Source of the DNA: Uliginosibacterium paludis
Lineage (GTDB): Bacteria > Pseudomonadota > Gammaproteobacteria > Burkholderiales > Rhodocyclaceae
Direction: 5' to 3'
Assembly: GCF_039631355.1 (NCBI RefSeq)
Contig: NZ_JBDIVF010000001.1
Coordinates: 248,001 to 312,000, forward strand
DNA length: 64,000 bases
Position numbers and translations under genes: made by a program. Shown piece after piece: positions 1 to 9,379 of this stretch (position 1 is its first letter; each line of letters begins with the position of its first letter). The notes beneath the pieces are model-generated. The model did not search any database. It saw only the letters and a list, made by a program, of their open reading frames with translations, and was not told where the DNA came from.

Positions 1-990
1 TTCCGCCGAGAGCATGGCGAGGCACCGTCACGCATCGTGGGCGAACGTATCCGCTTCGGCAACTCGCTGAACATCGGCTTTGCGCCGAGCGAGATCGAGT
101 CGCTCGCGTTCGACTACGAGGGTGAGCCGGTCGCGGAAGCCGCCTGGCCCCAGCAAGCCGTGCTGCCGGATGCTGCCGGCATTACCGCGGCCTACCTCAC
201 GCCAAGCTTCATCGGGCTGACCGGCAACAACGGCACCCTGCCACGCAGCTATACCGAATCCCTCATCGAGCAGGAAAGCATCCGGCGCGACAAGGCAAGC
301 CGGGCGTTTCTCGACATCTTCTCGAATCGCGCCATCGCGCTTTTCTACCGGGCCTGGGAAAAACACCGCCTTTATTTCCAGTACGAACGCGATCGACGCG
401 AACGCTTCCTGCCGATGCTGCTGTCCCTGATCGGAGCCGGCAACAACGGCATGCAGGAGCGTGTCTGCGAACCGCAGCGTCGCGTGCTGGCCGAAACGCT
501 GGCCTACTACGCGGGCGCGCTGAGACAGAGCGCACGCCCTGCCCACCTGATCGAACGCATTGTCGCCGACTACTTCCAGATCCCCGTCCGACTGCAGCAA
601 TTCGTGGGGCGCTGGCATGAGCTTCCGCCCTCACAGCAATCCACGCTGGGTCTCGCCAACGCCAGCCTCGGCGTCGACACGGTCTGCGGCAGCCGGATGT
701 GGCAATGCCAGACTGGCATCGCACTGGAGATCGGGCCGCTCGCGCGCGAAGACTTCGAACGTTTCCTGCCCGGCGGCGAAGCAAGCGAAGCCATCACCGC
801 GCTGCTGGCCACGCTCACCGGCGTCACGCTGGACTGCACCGTCCGCCCCATCCTGCGCCGGCAGGATGTACGGCCCGCCCAGCTGGGTAGCGCTGCACGC
901 CTGGGCCACAACAGCTGGATGCTGACCCGCATCACCCACGAAGACCGCAAGGACCTCGCCTACGAAATCCGGCACGGCTCCACTCACTGA
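1..990 (+). CDS. tssG: TssG, T6SS baseplate component (5' end outside window)
   Basis: The reading frame is open from the first base (FRREHGEAPSRIVGERIRFG...) to a TGA at 988-990, so the N-terminus lies upstream of the window. The segment VGERIRFGNSLNIGFAPSEI followed by YLTPSFIGLTGNNGTLP matches the conserved N-terminal part of TssG (ImpH/VCA0111 family). TssG joins TssE, TssF and TssK in the cytoplasmic T6SS baseplate wedge. The GTG at 37 is probably an internal codon, since family members have residues before it. clpV follows 31 nt downstream, the usual tssF-tssG-clpV order. The family is clear; only the true start is unknown. Confidence 0.92.
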   Translation, partial: FRREHGEAPSRIVGERIRFGNSLNIGFAPSEIESLAFDYEGEPVAEAAWPQQAVLPDAAGITAAYLTPSFIGLTGNNGTLPRSYTESLIEQESIRRDKASRAFLDIFSNRAIALFYRAWEKHRLYFQYERDRRERFLPMLLSLIGAGNNGMQERVCEPQRRVLAETLAYYAGALRQSARPAHLIERIVADYFQIPVRLQQFVGRWHELPPSQQSTLGLANASLGVDTVCGSRMWQCQTGIALEIGPLAREDFERFLPGGEASEAITALLATLTGVTLDCTVRPILRRQDVRPAQLGSAARLGHNSWMLTRITHEDRKDLAYEIRHGSTH

Positions 991-1021
991 ACAAACGAAC
1001 ACCCAACGATACGCCTACATC

Positions 1022-3718
1022 ATGTCGAACAATCTCAAGGTCCTGATCACCAAACTCAACCCTGTCTGCCGCAAGGCCGCCGAGCGCGCAGCAGCCCTTT
1101 GCATGTCGGCCGGGCATTTCGAGGTCGACCTGGAGCACCTTTTCCTGGCGCTCTGCGAAGCCGACAACTCCGACTTCTCCCGCCTGTGCAGGAAGTTCGA
1201 TGTCAGCCTGACCGCACTTGAACGGGATCTTTCGACTGAGATCGGACGCTTCCGCAATGGCAACACCCGCACGCCGGTTTTCTCGCAGCATCTGCCCGCG
1301 CTGTTCGAACATGCCTGGCTGATTGCTTCGCTGGACTCCGGCAATGCACAGATCCGGTCCGGTCATCTGCTTCTGGCGCTGCTGACCGCTCCGGATCTCT
1401 CGCAGCTGGCGTTCCGGGGTTCGAAGCTCTTCGTGAAGTTCCCGCTCGACGAGATCAAGCACAAACTCACCGAACTGACGGTCGGCTCGGACGAGGCCGT
1501 TCAGGCGGTCAGCAACACGTCCCGCGATGACGATCTGCCGGATGCCGGTGACATGGCCGCAGCAGGCAACGGCGCGCCCCGCACGCCCGCGCTGGACCAG
1601 TTCACGACGGATCTGACCCGCCGTGCCGCAGAAGGAAAGATCGATCCGGTCATCGGTCGCGACACCGAAATCCGGCAGGTGGTCGACATCCTGATGCGTC
1701 GCCGCCAGAACAACCCCATCCTCACCGGCGAAGCGGGCGTCGGCAAGACTGCCGTCGTCGAGGGTCTCGCCCTGCGCATTGCCGCGGGCGACGTTCCACC
1801 ACCGCTCCAGGGCGTGGCGCTGCATACACTCGACATGGGACTGCTCCAGGCCGGTGCAAGCGTAAAGGGCGAATTCGAGAATCGGCTCAAGAACGTGATC
1901 GACGAGGTCAAGAAAAGCCCGACGCCCATCATCCTGTTCATCGACGAGGCGCACACCATGATCGGTGCTGGCGGCCAGGCCGGCCAGAACGATGCGGCCA
2001 ATCTGCTCAAGCCGGCGCTCGCACGCGGCGAGCTGCGGACCATCGCCGCCACGACCTGGGGCGAATACAAGAAGTATTTCGAGAAGGATGCCGCGCTGGC
2101 CCGCCGCTTCCAGGTCGTCAAGGTTGAAGAGCCCAGCGAAGACCTGGCCAGCGCGATGCTGCGCGCCATGTCGGGCCTGATGGAGCGCCATTTCAATGTG
2201 CGCATTCTTGACGAAGCCATCACCGAAGCCGTTCGCCTCTCGGCACGCTACATCACCGGACGCCAGTTGCCGGACAAGGCGGTCAGCGTGCTCGACACGG
2301 CATGCGCCAGAGTCGCGCTGGGGCAGAGCGCCACGCCCGCCCGCATTGAAGACGCGGTCAAGCGGCTCGATCGCATTGATGCAGAGCGGGGCTCACTGGC
2401 CCGCGAACATGCGACCGGCCACGACCATGGCGAACGCATGCGCGAGCTGGAAGCCGAGCGCGCCTCGCTTCAGGCCGGACTCGAAGCAGACCGTGCCCGC
2501 TGGGAACAGGAGAAGCAACTGGTGGAAAAGATCGGTGCGCAACGCGCTGCACTCGAGCAGCAGGCCGGCAGCACGGGCAGCACCGAAGAAGTCGGCAGGG
2601 CAAAAGGCAGAAAGACGCCGAAGAGCGAAGCGCATGTTGAACTCGACGCGCTGGCCACGGCGCTGCGTGGTCTTCAGGGCGAAACACCGCTGGTGCCGCT
2701 GCAGGTCGACGGCAATGTCGTCGCCGAGATCATTTCGAGCTGGACGGGCATTCCGCTCGGCAAGATGGTGAAAGACGAAATTCAGGCCGTACTGAAACTC
2801 AGGGAATCGCTCGAAGCTCGCGTGATCGGTCAGCCGCATGCCATCGAAGCGGTCTGCCAGCGCGTTCGCACGGCACGGGCCAACCTCGAGGACCCGAACA
2901 AACCCAAAGGGGTTTTCCTCTTTGTCGGTCCGTCCGGCGTCGGCAAGACCGAGACCGCGCTCGCGCTGGCCGAGGCCCTCTATGGTGGCGAGCGCAACCT
3001 GATCACCATCAACATGAGCGAGTATCAGGAAGCCCATACCGTGTCCGGGCTCAAGGGCTCGCCCCCCGGATATGTCGGCTACGGCGAGGGCGGAGTACTG
3101 ACCGAAGCGGTCCGTCGCAAGCCCTACTCCGTCGTGCTGCTTGATGAAGTGGAGAAGGCGCACCCGGATGTCATGGAGCTCTTCTTCCAGGTTTTTGACA
3201 AGGGCGTGATGGATGATGCCGAGGGCCGCGAAATCGACTTCCGCAACACCATCATCATCCTGACGAGCAACGCGGGCTCTTCCACACTCATGCAGGCCTG
3301 CCTGAACAAGAGCCCGGAGGAAATCCCTTCGCCGGAAGCGCTTGACGCACTGATCCGCGGCCAGCTGAACAAGACCTTCAAGCCGGCCTTCCTGGGGCGC
3401 CTGAAAGTCGTGCCCTACTACCCGATTGCCGACGAAGTGCTCGAACAGATCATCCGCCTGAAACTCGATCGCATCGCTGCGCGCGTTGAGACCAACCACA
3501 GCGCCGCCCTCAGCTACACCGATGACCTGGTCGAAGCGGTGCTGGCGCGCTGCACCGAGGTGGACTCCGGCGCGCGGAATGTGGACAACATCCTCAACGG
3601 CACGATGCTGCCGGAAATCGCCGGAACCGTGCTCTCGCGCATGGCCGAGGGCAAGGAAATCCGCAAGATCAAGCTCAGCGCCAATGACAAGGGAGAATTC
3701 CGGTACACAATCAGCTGA
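1022..3718 (+). CDS. clpV: ClpV (TssH), AAA+ ATPase that disassembles the contracted T6SS sheath
   Basis: The 898-residue protein has the ClpB/ClpV layout. An N-terminal Clp double repeat (about 10-150) would recognise the TssC N-terminal helix. The first AAA+ module has Walker A GEAGVGKT at 236-243 and Walker B FIDEAH near 306. A middle coiled coil (about 440-550) is interrupted by a charged low-complexity stretch (GSTEEVGRAKGRKTPKSE). The second AAA+ module has GPSGVGKT at 636-643 and LLDEVEKAHPDV. Placement between tssG and vgrG, plus the divergent N domain, favours ClpV over housekeeping ClpB. It acts in the cytosol to recycle VipA/VipB (TssB/TssC) sheath subunits. Length is normal and nothing looks broken. 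Confidence 0.95.
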   Translation: MSNNLKVLITKLNPVCRKAAERAAALCMSAGHFEVDLEHLFLALCEADNSDFSRLCRKFDVSLTALERDLSTEIGRFRNGNTRTPVFSQHLPALFEHAWLIASLDSGNAQIRSGHLLLALLTAPDLSQLAFRGSKLFVKFPLDEIKHKLTELTVGSDEAVQAVSNTSRDDDLPDAGDMAAAGNGAPRTPALDQFTTDLTRRAAEGKIDPVIGRDTEIRQVVDILMRRRQNNPILTGEAGVGKTAVVEGLALRIAAGDVPPPLQGVALHTLDMGLLQAGASVKGEFENRLKNVIDEVKKSPTPIILFIDEAHTMIGAGGQAGQNDAANLLKPALARGELRTIAATTWGEYKKYFEKDAALARRFQVVKVEEPSEDLASAMLRAMSGLMERHFNVRILDEAITEAVRLSARYITGRQLPDKAVSVLDTACARVALGQSATPARIEDAVKRLDRIDAERGSLAREHATGHDHGERMRELEAERASLQAGLEADRARWEQEKQLVEKIGAQRAALEQQAGSTGSTEEVGRAKGRKTPKSEAHVELDALATALRGLQGETPLVPLQVDGNVVAEIISSWTGIPLGKMVKDEIQAVLKLRESLEARVIGQPHAIEAVCQRVRTARANLEDPNKPKGVFLFVGPSGVGKTETALALAEALYGGERNLITINMSEYQEAHTVSGLKGSPPGYVGYGEGGVLTEAVRRKPYSVVLLDEVEKAHPDVMELFFQVFDKGVMDDAEGREIDFRNTIIILTSNAGSSTLMQACLNKSPEEIPSPEALDALIRGQLNKTFKPAFLGRLKVVPYYPIADEVLEQIIRLKLDRIAARVETNHSAALSYTDDLVEAVLARCTEVDSGARNVDNILNGTMLPEIAGTVLSRMAEGKEIRKIKLSANDKGEFRYTIS

Positions 3719-3726
3719 GGTCTCGC

Positions 3727-3753
3727 GTCGTGCCGTCAGCCTGACGGCACGAC
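3727..3753. repeat. Strong 12-bp hairpin between clpV and vgrG
   Basis: A perfect 12-bp inverted repeat (arms 3727-3738 and 3742-3753, 3-nt loop) sits 8 nt after the clpV stop. It has no T-tract, so it is not a classical intrinsic terminator. It could stabilise the clpV mRNA 3' end or attenuate read-through into vgrG. Confidence 0.6.
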
Positions 3754-3860
3754 TCGCACGCCGGACGCATGCCGGCCTGAAGCCATGACCGCAGCACAAT
3801 CAGTGACCGCGTCCCTCGTTGCAACACGCCTGACCTGCCCCAACACACATCGCTCCCAGC

Positions 3861-6800
3861 ATGAACGCCAGCCTTTCAAGCATCGCAGATGCGCTACGCA
3901 GCCTGATTTCCGGCCATACGGATGCCAGCCGCCTGATCCGCCTCAGGACGGCCGACAGCACAGAGACATTGATGGTCGAGCGGCTCGACGGCTTCGAGGA
4001 GATCATCCCCGCACAGGAGTCCTCGGCCGGCTTCCGGTTCGAGCTGAGGGTGCTGTCCAGCAACGCCTTCCTGTCGCCTGAATCCTGGCTGGGCCAGCCC
4101 GTTCTGGTCGAACTACTGACCGCGCAATCACGCAGCGAACTGCGTCCCTTCTCGGGTCACGTCACCGCCTTCGAGTCACTTGCCGGCGACGGAGGATTCG
4201 GTCACTACCGGCTCACGATCGAACCGTGGCTGGCTTTCCTGGCCTATCGTCGCGACAGCTACGTGTTCCACGACATGTCGGTCATCGAGATCGTTGACGC
4301 GGTACTGGGAGACTGGCGCAGCAAGGGAACACTGAATCCGCTCTGGCGCTGGGTGCTGGCCGACGCATCGGTCTACCGGAAGCGCTCGGTCTGCACCCAG
4401 TATCGCGAAACAGATCTGGCATTCATCAGCAGGCTGATGGCCGAAGAAGGTCTGTACGCCTGGTTCGAGCACGCGTCGGGCAGCTCCGCTGCCGACGCCC
4501 GTCACACCCTCGTCATTGCGGACCAGATGGACGCCTTCCCGGACAACGCGCAGGCACAGATCCGCTTTCATCGTGCCGCCGCCACCGAGACCTCTGACAC
4601 GATCCAGCACCTTGTCAGTGTACGTTCGCTGGCCAGCCATTCAGTCACCCTCGCAAGCTGGGACTATCGCAGTCTTGATGCACGAAGCTCGACCGCGGCC
4701 GGATCCGCCGACGGACATGCTGCTGACATCCCCATGACGCGCTTCGATGCGCCCGGCATGTATGCCTGGCCAGATCGCGAAACGGGCGAACGCATGGCAC
4801 GCCGTCTTCAGGAAGCCATCGATGCCCGGCAGCATACCCTCAGTGGCGAGAGCACGGTTCGAACCCTCTGCCCGGGCACGCGCTTCACACTGCTCGGCCA
4901 CTTCGATGCTGACGCTCCCGAGGCCCGGAACGAAGCTGACCGCGATCGCTATGCGGTAATCCGTGTCAGCCACCACGCACGCAACAACCTCGGCACAACG
5001 CTCTCCTCCAGACTGACAGAGCTTCACACGGCCACCGGGACGGTAGAGGTTGCTGGCGGCAGCGAAGATGCGCTGTATCGCAATGACTTCGTCCTTCTGC
5101 CTGCAGCCCTGCCCTGGCGCGCGGCGACGCTCGACGCCAGCGGGCGTCTGCTCCGCCCTCGCCCCGTCGTCAGCGGAAGCCTGAGTGCGATCGTCGTGGG
5201 CGAGGCAGGACAGCCGGTCCACACCGACCGTGACGGACGCATCCGGATCCAGTTCCACTGGCAACGCGGCACACAAAGCCACAGCAGGCAGTCCACGCCA
5301 TCAGGTGATGACAACGCACCCGGCAGCACCGGCAGCTGGAGCTGGGTCCGGGTGATGAGCCAATGGGCCGGCGCAAACTGGGGCGCCGCCTTCGTCCCGC
5401 GCGCGGGTCAGGAGGTACTGGTCTCGTTCATCGAAGGAGACATCGATCGCCCGATCGTTGTCGGGAGCCTCTACAACGGCCAGGGGGCGGAATCCGCGCA
5501 AGGCAACCGGATCGCCCGCGGCGCCGGCGTCGCAACCGGCAACGCGCCGGCCTGGTTCGCCGGCACGGATACTCAGTCCTCCACCTCGGCCGGCGAAGGT
5601 CATGCCCACCCTGCCGTCCTGGCCGGCATCAAAACTCAAGCCATGAGTGCCAGCCAGACGGGCTCAGGCGGCTTCAATCAGCTCGTTTTCGATCTCACCC
5701 CTGGCGAACCTCGCGCCCAGCTCGCCAGCACGCAATATGCCAGCAGCCTGAACCTCGGAACCCTGCGGCACCAGTTCGACAACCAGCGCAAAGCCTTTCG
5801 GGGTCACGGCGCCGAACTCGCCACGGATGAGTCGGGCGCCCTGCGCGCGGGCAGCGGCCTGCTGCTCTCCTCTGACGCCCGAAGTAATGCTTCCGGCATG
5901 CAAATGGATGCACGCCTGGCAACCAGCCAGCTCGAATCCGCAAAAGCACTCGTCCAGGCACTGGCAGAGTCGGCCGCGAAACAGAAAGCCCGCCTCGAAG
6001 GTGACCCTGCAGCCGACAAGCTGCCCGTCACCGAACAACTCGGACACAGCAACGAAGTACTGAGCGCAACGGAAACGCAGAAAGCGACGGAAAAGGCCGA
6101 GGCAGCCGCGAACGTGCCTGCCTGGAGCGAACCGATGATCGCCATCGAGTCTCCCGCCGGGATCAATGCCCTCACCCCGAAAGACGCGATCCTCAACGCC
6201 GGCAACACCCTGAGCCTCACCGCCGCCGACATCCATCTGGCAGCCCAGGGCAAGAGCGCCTGGGCAGTGAAAGATGGCATCGTGCTCTACACCTATGGCA
6301 AGCAGTCCGACACGAAACGCCCCGTCGGCGACACCGGCCTCAAGCTCCACGCTGCACAAGGCAAGGTCTCGATACAAGCCCAGTCCGACAAGGCCGACTT
6401 CAACGCCGACAAGAAAATCACCCTCACATCCACCACCAAGGACGTGCTGCTACAGGGCAAGAACGATCTGCAACTCACCGCCGCCGGTGCTGCCATCCAG
6501 ATTTCGGGTGGAAACATCACCCTTGTCGCGCCGGGGAAGGTGTCGTTGCTGGCGAGTCAGCGGAATTTGACGAGTGGAAAAAGTGACATGCGTCCAGCAT
6601 CGTTACCAACCCCTGGGGAACTGAGTCTCACGCATCCGCAATCCGGCCCACACAGCGTGCGTTTCGCCGCTCTCGGCGCTGACGCTTTACTGGCGGATAG
6701 CGCTTGGGCCAATCAGCCCTACCTTGTCGTCGATGGTGATGGCAAAACACTCGCCAAAGGAGTGATTCCAGAGAGCGGACGCCTTCCCCGTGTAACGACC

Positions 6801-7067
6801 GAGAAGCCAGAAGATGTCGTGCTTGTCCTGGGCAGCGTTGACGAAACGCTATGGGAGCCAATCCAAGGCCGTTCCCAATCAGCATCGTCGTCTGCGACAG
6901 ACGAAGAGGATGCGCTGAACCACGACGAGGCAGCGCTCGAACGTGAGACAGCCAAAGTCATCGCTAGTCGGTACTACCAAGAAACACTCGCCGCTACCAG
7001 TCACCATGGAAACGAATTCCTGAGTCCGGAGCAGATCAGGGCAGCACTTGACCTCCCTGCTGAATAA
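3861..7067 (+). CDS. vgrG: VgrG (TssI), T6SS spike with DUF2345 and a C-terminal extension
   Basis: The 1068-residue protein forms the trimeric needle tip of the T6SS. The gp27-like N-terminal part runs to about residue 440. A gp5-like OB domain follows with the typical DRDGRIRIQFHWQRG and WGAAFVPRAGQEVLVSFIEG. A DUF2345 beta-helix region spans about 670-900 (IAIESPAGINALTPKDAI... DVLLQGKNDLQLTAAG). Behind it lies an extension of about 165 residues (from SGKSDMRPASLP) that is not part of the spike and probably docks the downstream effector. GC content falls within this extension, close to the point where accessory DNA begins. The ATG at 3861 has only a weak ribosome site. The spike assignment is certain; the adaptor role of the tail is inference. 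Confidence 0.95.
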   Translation: MNASLSSIADALRSLISGHTDASRLIRLRTADSTETLMVERLDGFEEIIPAQESSAGFRFELRVLSSNAFLSPESWLGQPVLVELLTAQSRSELRPFSGHVTAFESLAGDGGFGHYRLTIEPWLAFLAYRRDSYVFHDMSVIEIVDAVLGDWRSKGTLNPLWRWVLADASVYRKRSVCTQYRETDLAFISRLMAEEGLYAWFEHASGSSAADARHTLVIADQMDAFPDNAQAQIRFHRAAATETSDTIQHLVSVRSLASHSVTLASWDYRSLDARSSTAAGSADGHAADIPMTRFDAPGMYAWPDRETGERMARRLQEAIDARQHTLSGESTVRTLCPGTRFTLLGHFDADAPEARNEADRDRYAVIRVSHHARNNLGTTLSSRLTELHTATGTVEVAGGSEDALYRNDFVLLPAALPWRAATLDASGRLLRPRPVVSGSLSAIVVGEAGQPVHTDRDGRIRIQFHWQRGTQSHSRQSTPSGDDNAPGSTGSWSWVRVMSQWAGANWGAAFVPRAGQEVLVSFIEGDIDRPIVVGSLYNGQGAESAQGNRIARGAGVATGNAPAWFAGTDTQSSTSAGEGHAHPAVLAGIKTQAMSASQTGSGGFNQLVFDLTPGEPRAQLASTQYASSLNLGTLRHQFDNQRKAFRGHGAELATDESGALRAGSGLLLSSDARSNASGMQMDARLATSQLESAKALVQALAESAAKQKARLEGDPAADKLPVTEQLGHSNEVLSATETQKATEKAEAAANVPAWSEPMIAIESPAGINALTPKDAILNAGNTLSLTAADIHLAAQGKSAWAVKDGIVLYTYGKQSDTKRPVGDTGLKLHAAQGKVSIQAQSDKADFNADKKITLTSTTKDVLLQGKNDLQLTAAGAAIQISGGNITLVAPGKVSLLASQRNLTSGKSDMRPASLPTPGELSLTHPQSGPHSVRFAALGADALLADSAWANQPYLVVDGDGKTLAKGVIPESGRLPRVTTEKPEDVVLVLGSVDETLWEPIQGRSQSASSSATDEEDALNHDEAALERETAKVIASRYYQETLAATSHHGNEFLSPEQIRAALDLPAE

Positions 7068-7084
7068 GCCCAAAAACATTAGCC

Positions 7085-8905
7085 ATGCCAAAATTTATCA
7101 AAGCCACCTACCACCCCGAACTAAAGACTGCCGAGTTCATCTCAGATGACGGGCGTCACCTGCTAAGGACAGGCGGCAGCCTATGTTGGCGACTCAACAA
7201 CGGCGGCAATCTCGTCTCACCAGTCGTCAAGGGCGTCCCCTGCCCAAGGAAAACCAAGGGCTACATCGGCTTTGCGAAAGCGGGGGCAAGCGAACATCAC
7301 TTCTTTATCTTTCCGGACTATGAAACCGGTAGAGCTGAGCTCAAAGCCACCTTGGACAGAAAGTACGCCGACCATACGGTCAGTGAAACCATTCGCGCCT
7401 ATGCGCCAAAGCATGACAAGAATGACACCGATCAATACATCACCAACCTGTGCAAGCTCAGCGGCGTATCAAAGGACAGCAAGCTAAGGGATATGTCACC
7501 CGAACAGCTTGAGTCGATCATGGATGGCATCGAGCGCATTGAGGGATATCACGCCGATGCCGCCTCGCGAAAAGAGGTCTGGGTAAACGTCACGAAAATA
7601 CAAGCATCGGATGGAACTCGGCCGATTCAAGGCGAAGAGATTGTCGTCAAAAGCGATGGCAAAGAAGTCACGCTTAAATCAAACGCCGTAGGACTGTTCC
7701 CTCCGATCGTGCACGGCAAATCTCCTGTAGAAATCAAGCATAAGACAGCGGATGGCAAGCTCAAATCGCTGGGCACGCTACCCGCCGACCGCAGTCAGCA
7801 CATGTCGCTGGTCGCAAAACTTGAGAAATTTCTGGGTCGAACAGCGGCCAATCAGGTGTCAACGCCATCCAGCTCCAGAAAACATTCCCTCACCTATACG
7901 GTGCAACCCGGTGACAGTCTGAGCAAAATTGCATCCAAATTTCAGACTACCGTAGCCCAGCTCAAACACGACAACAGCTTGGCGCGTGACCTCATCATCC
8001 CCGGACAAGTGTTGGGAATTCATGCACCACCTCCTTCAACGATTCCTCCTACGCCGCCCAAAAAGGCCGCACACAAATCTCCCGCATCTCAGCCAAGCGC
8101 GGAGCGCACGGGGCAACAAAGCCCCCCACAGGCAAAACCGCCAAAGGCATTACAAGGCCAGAAAACCACGCCAGCTAGAAGCAAAGCCGGATCTGGCGAG
8201 CCGATTCAGCTCATTCAGCCCGAAGACGGTCAAGTGCCTTGGATGAAGTACGCTATAGCCGAGGCAAAAAGGCACAAAGGTGCGGCTGAGACGGTGATTG
8301 AAAAAGACATCGATTACCACTCTCAAATCAACGACGGCATCAAAGGCCTGTCTGGCAGCTTGAATGCATGGTGCGCGGCGTTTGCGAACTGGTGCCTGAT
8401 GCAGGCAGGGTATCCAATCCAGAACCCGAAGGAATTGGGCTTTGTGGATCGCGTCGCCGCAACAGGAAGAGCTGAGGGTTTCAGAAACCTGCGAGGGGTT
8501 CGAACCAAGGCGAAACAGGATTACAAGGACGTGCCATTTGTCGACAACCCGCTGTACGAAAAAATTGATGAGCCTGTGTATGGCGCAATCGGCATTGTTG
8601 TGACACCAAGCGGTCACGGCCAGCACGTTGGTTTTGTGTATGGAAGAGAATCAGAAGATTCAATATGCATGCTCGGTGGAAATCAAGGGCAAACCATAAA
8701 ATTCAGTCCATTCACAGAAAAAGAAAAAGAGATTTCACTCGGAAAGAAAAAAAAGAAAACGAACCACCTTGAGTTTTACATCCCAAATCATTACACAAAA
8801 ACACATAAATCGTCAAACAAAAAACTAGAACCCGTTTCATCACTCGATCTAAATAAAGAAATTGGAGTTAAAGGAAAGGACAACAAAAATGAAAGCACGC
8901 GGTAA
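7085..8905 (+). CDS. Probable T6SS cargo effector: P5-like domain, LysM and CHAP-type peptidoglycan hydrolase
   Basis: This 606-residue protein starts 17 nt after vgrG. Residues about 1-160 resemble the phage P5-type structural domain (YIGFAKAG..., SETIRAYAPKHDKNDTDQYI). A LysM peptidoglycan-binding repeat lies at about 269-313 (YTVQPGDSLSKIASKF). A Pro/Lys-rich linker (315-370) leads to a TIGR02594/CHAP-like papain-fold domain (about 385-570) with NAWCAAFANWCL (candidate nucleophile C430), GHGQHVGFVYG (candidate H514) and MLGGNQGQ (N533). Such folds cleave peptidoglycan cross-links as amidases or endopeptidases, so the target would be the periplasm of a rival cell. There is no signal peptide, consistent with T6SS delivery. 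The 3' end is AT-rich and Lys-rich and overlaps the next gene by 17 nt. Cleavage specificity cannot be read from sequence. Confidence 0.8.
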   Translation: MPKFIKATYHPELKTAEFISDDGRHLLRTGGSLCWRLNNGGNLVSPVVKGVPCPRKTKGYIGFAKAGASEHHFFIFPDYETGRAELKATLDRKYADHTVSETIRAYAPKHDKNDTDQYITNLCKLSGVSKDSKLRDMSPEQLESIMDGIERIEGYHADAASRKEVWVNVTKIQASDGTRPIQGEEIVVKSDGKEVTLKSNAVGLFPPIVHGKSPVEIKHKTADGKLKSLGTLPADRSQHMSLVAKLEKFLGRTAANQVSTPSSSRKHSLTYTVQPGDSLSKIASKFQTTVAQLKHDNSLARDLIIPGQVLGIHAPPPSTIPPTPPKKAAHKSPASQPSAERTGQQSPPQAKPPKALQGQKTTPARSKAGSGEPIQLIQPEDGQVPWMKYAIAEAKRHKGAAETVIEKDIDYHSQINDGIKGLSGSLNAWCAAFANWCLMQAGYPIQNPKELGFVDRVAATGRAEGFRNLRGVRTKAKQDYKDVPFVDNPLYEKIDEPVYGAIGIVVTPSGHGQHVGFVYGRESEDSICMLGGNQGQTIKFSPFTEKEKEISLGKKKKKTNHLEFYIPNHYTKTHKSSNKKLEPVSSLDLNKEIGVKGKDNKNESTR

Positions 8906-9374
8906 ATTGCTTTTAACAGTCATTGCATTTGTTTTTTACTCCGGAGTATCTAGAGGAGGATCCGCCGACGGCCCTTTTGTTATCTGGCTGGATACAACAC
9001 AAAGCAGCGAAAGCACGAAAGTAATTAAAGAAAACTTTAATATCAAAAAAGACAAGTGCGGCCAACCGTCAGCCATTGTCTTTCTGAAGAGCCACCCAAA
9101 ATGGGTTTCTCAAGAATTTGTCAAGCACGCCATATTTTACAATGAAAAAAAATCGATATCCAAACTAAACAAATATCTAAAAACTCCTTTCTTAGACGCA
9201 GATTTAGGTTTCGACGGAATAATGGTTTATAGGGAAAATCCAGATCCTATTATTTATTATTTTAGATCAGGAGAAAATACTGTCCGAACAATAAAATCAG
9301 CCAAACCATCTGATCGAGAAAACTTCTGGGCTGCGTTCTGCATAGCCCTCCCTGAATCAACTCAATCACCTTGA
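8889..9374 (+). CDS. Secreted small protein, probable immunity partner of the CHAP effector
   Basis: I do not recognise the family. The start at 8889 follows AAGGA at good spacing and overlaps the effector's last codons, which implies translational coupling. The 161-residue product begins with a Sec-type signal (KLLLTVIAFVFYSGVS, cleavage near SRGGSADG), so it is expected in the periplasm, where a peptidoglycan-hydrolase effector would act on kin cells. The mature part has only two cysteines (CGQPSAIVF, AAFCIALPE). Codon use is markedly AT-rich compared with vgrG, suggesting recent transfer with the effector 3' end. The immunity role rests on position, export signal and size, not on homology. 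Confidence 0.6.
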   Translation: MKARGKLLLTVIAFVFYSGVSRGGSADGPFVIWLDTTQSSESTKVIKENFNIKKDKCGQPSAIVFLKSHPKWVSQEFVKHAIFYNEKKSISKLNKYLKTPFLDADLGFDGIMVYRENPDPIIYYFRSGENTVRTIKSAKPSDRENFWAAFCIALPESTQSP

Positions 9375-9379
9375 CCTGA

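Noticed and set aside
932..2191. A 419-codon minus-strand frame opposite tssG and clpV.
   Set aside because: It is a shadow of clpV; the plus-strand AAA+ motifs are unambiguous.
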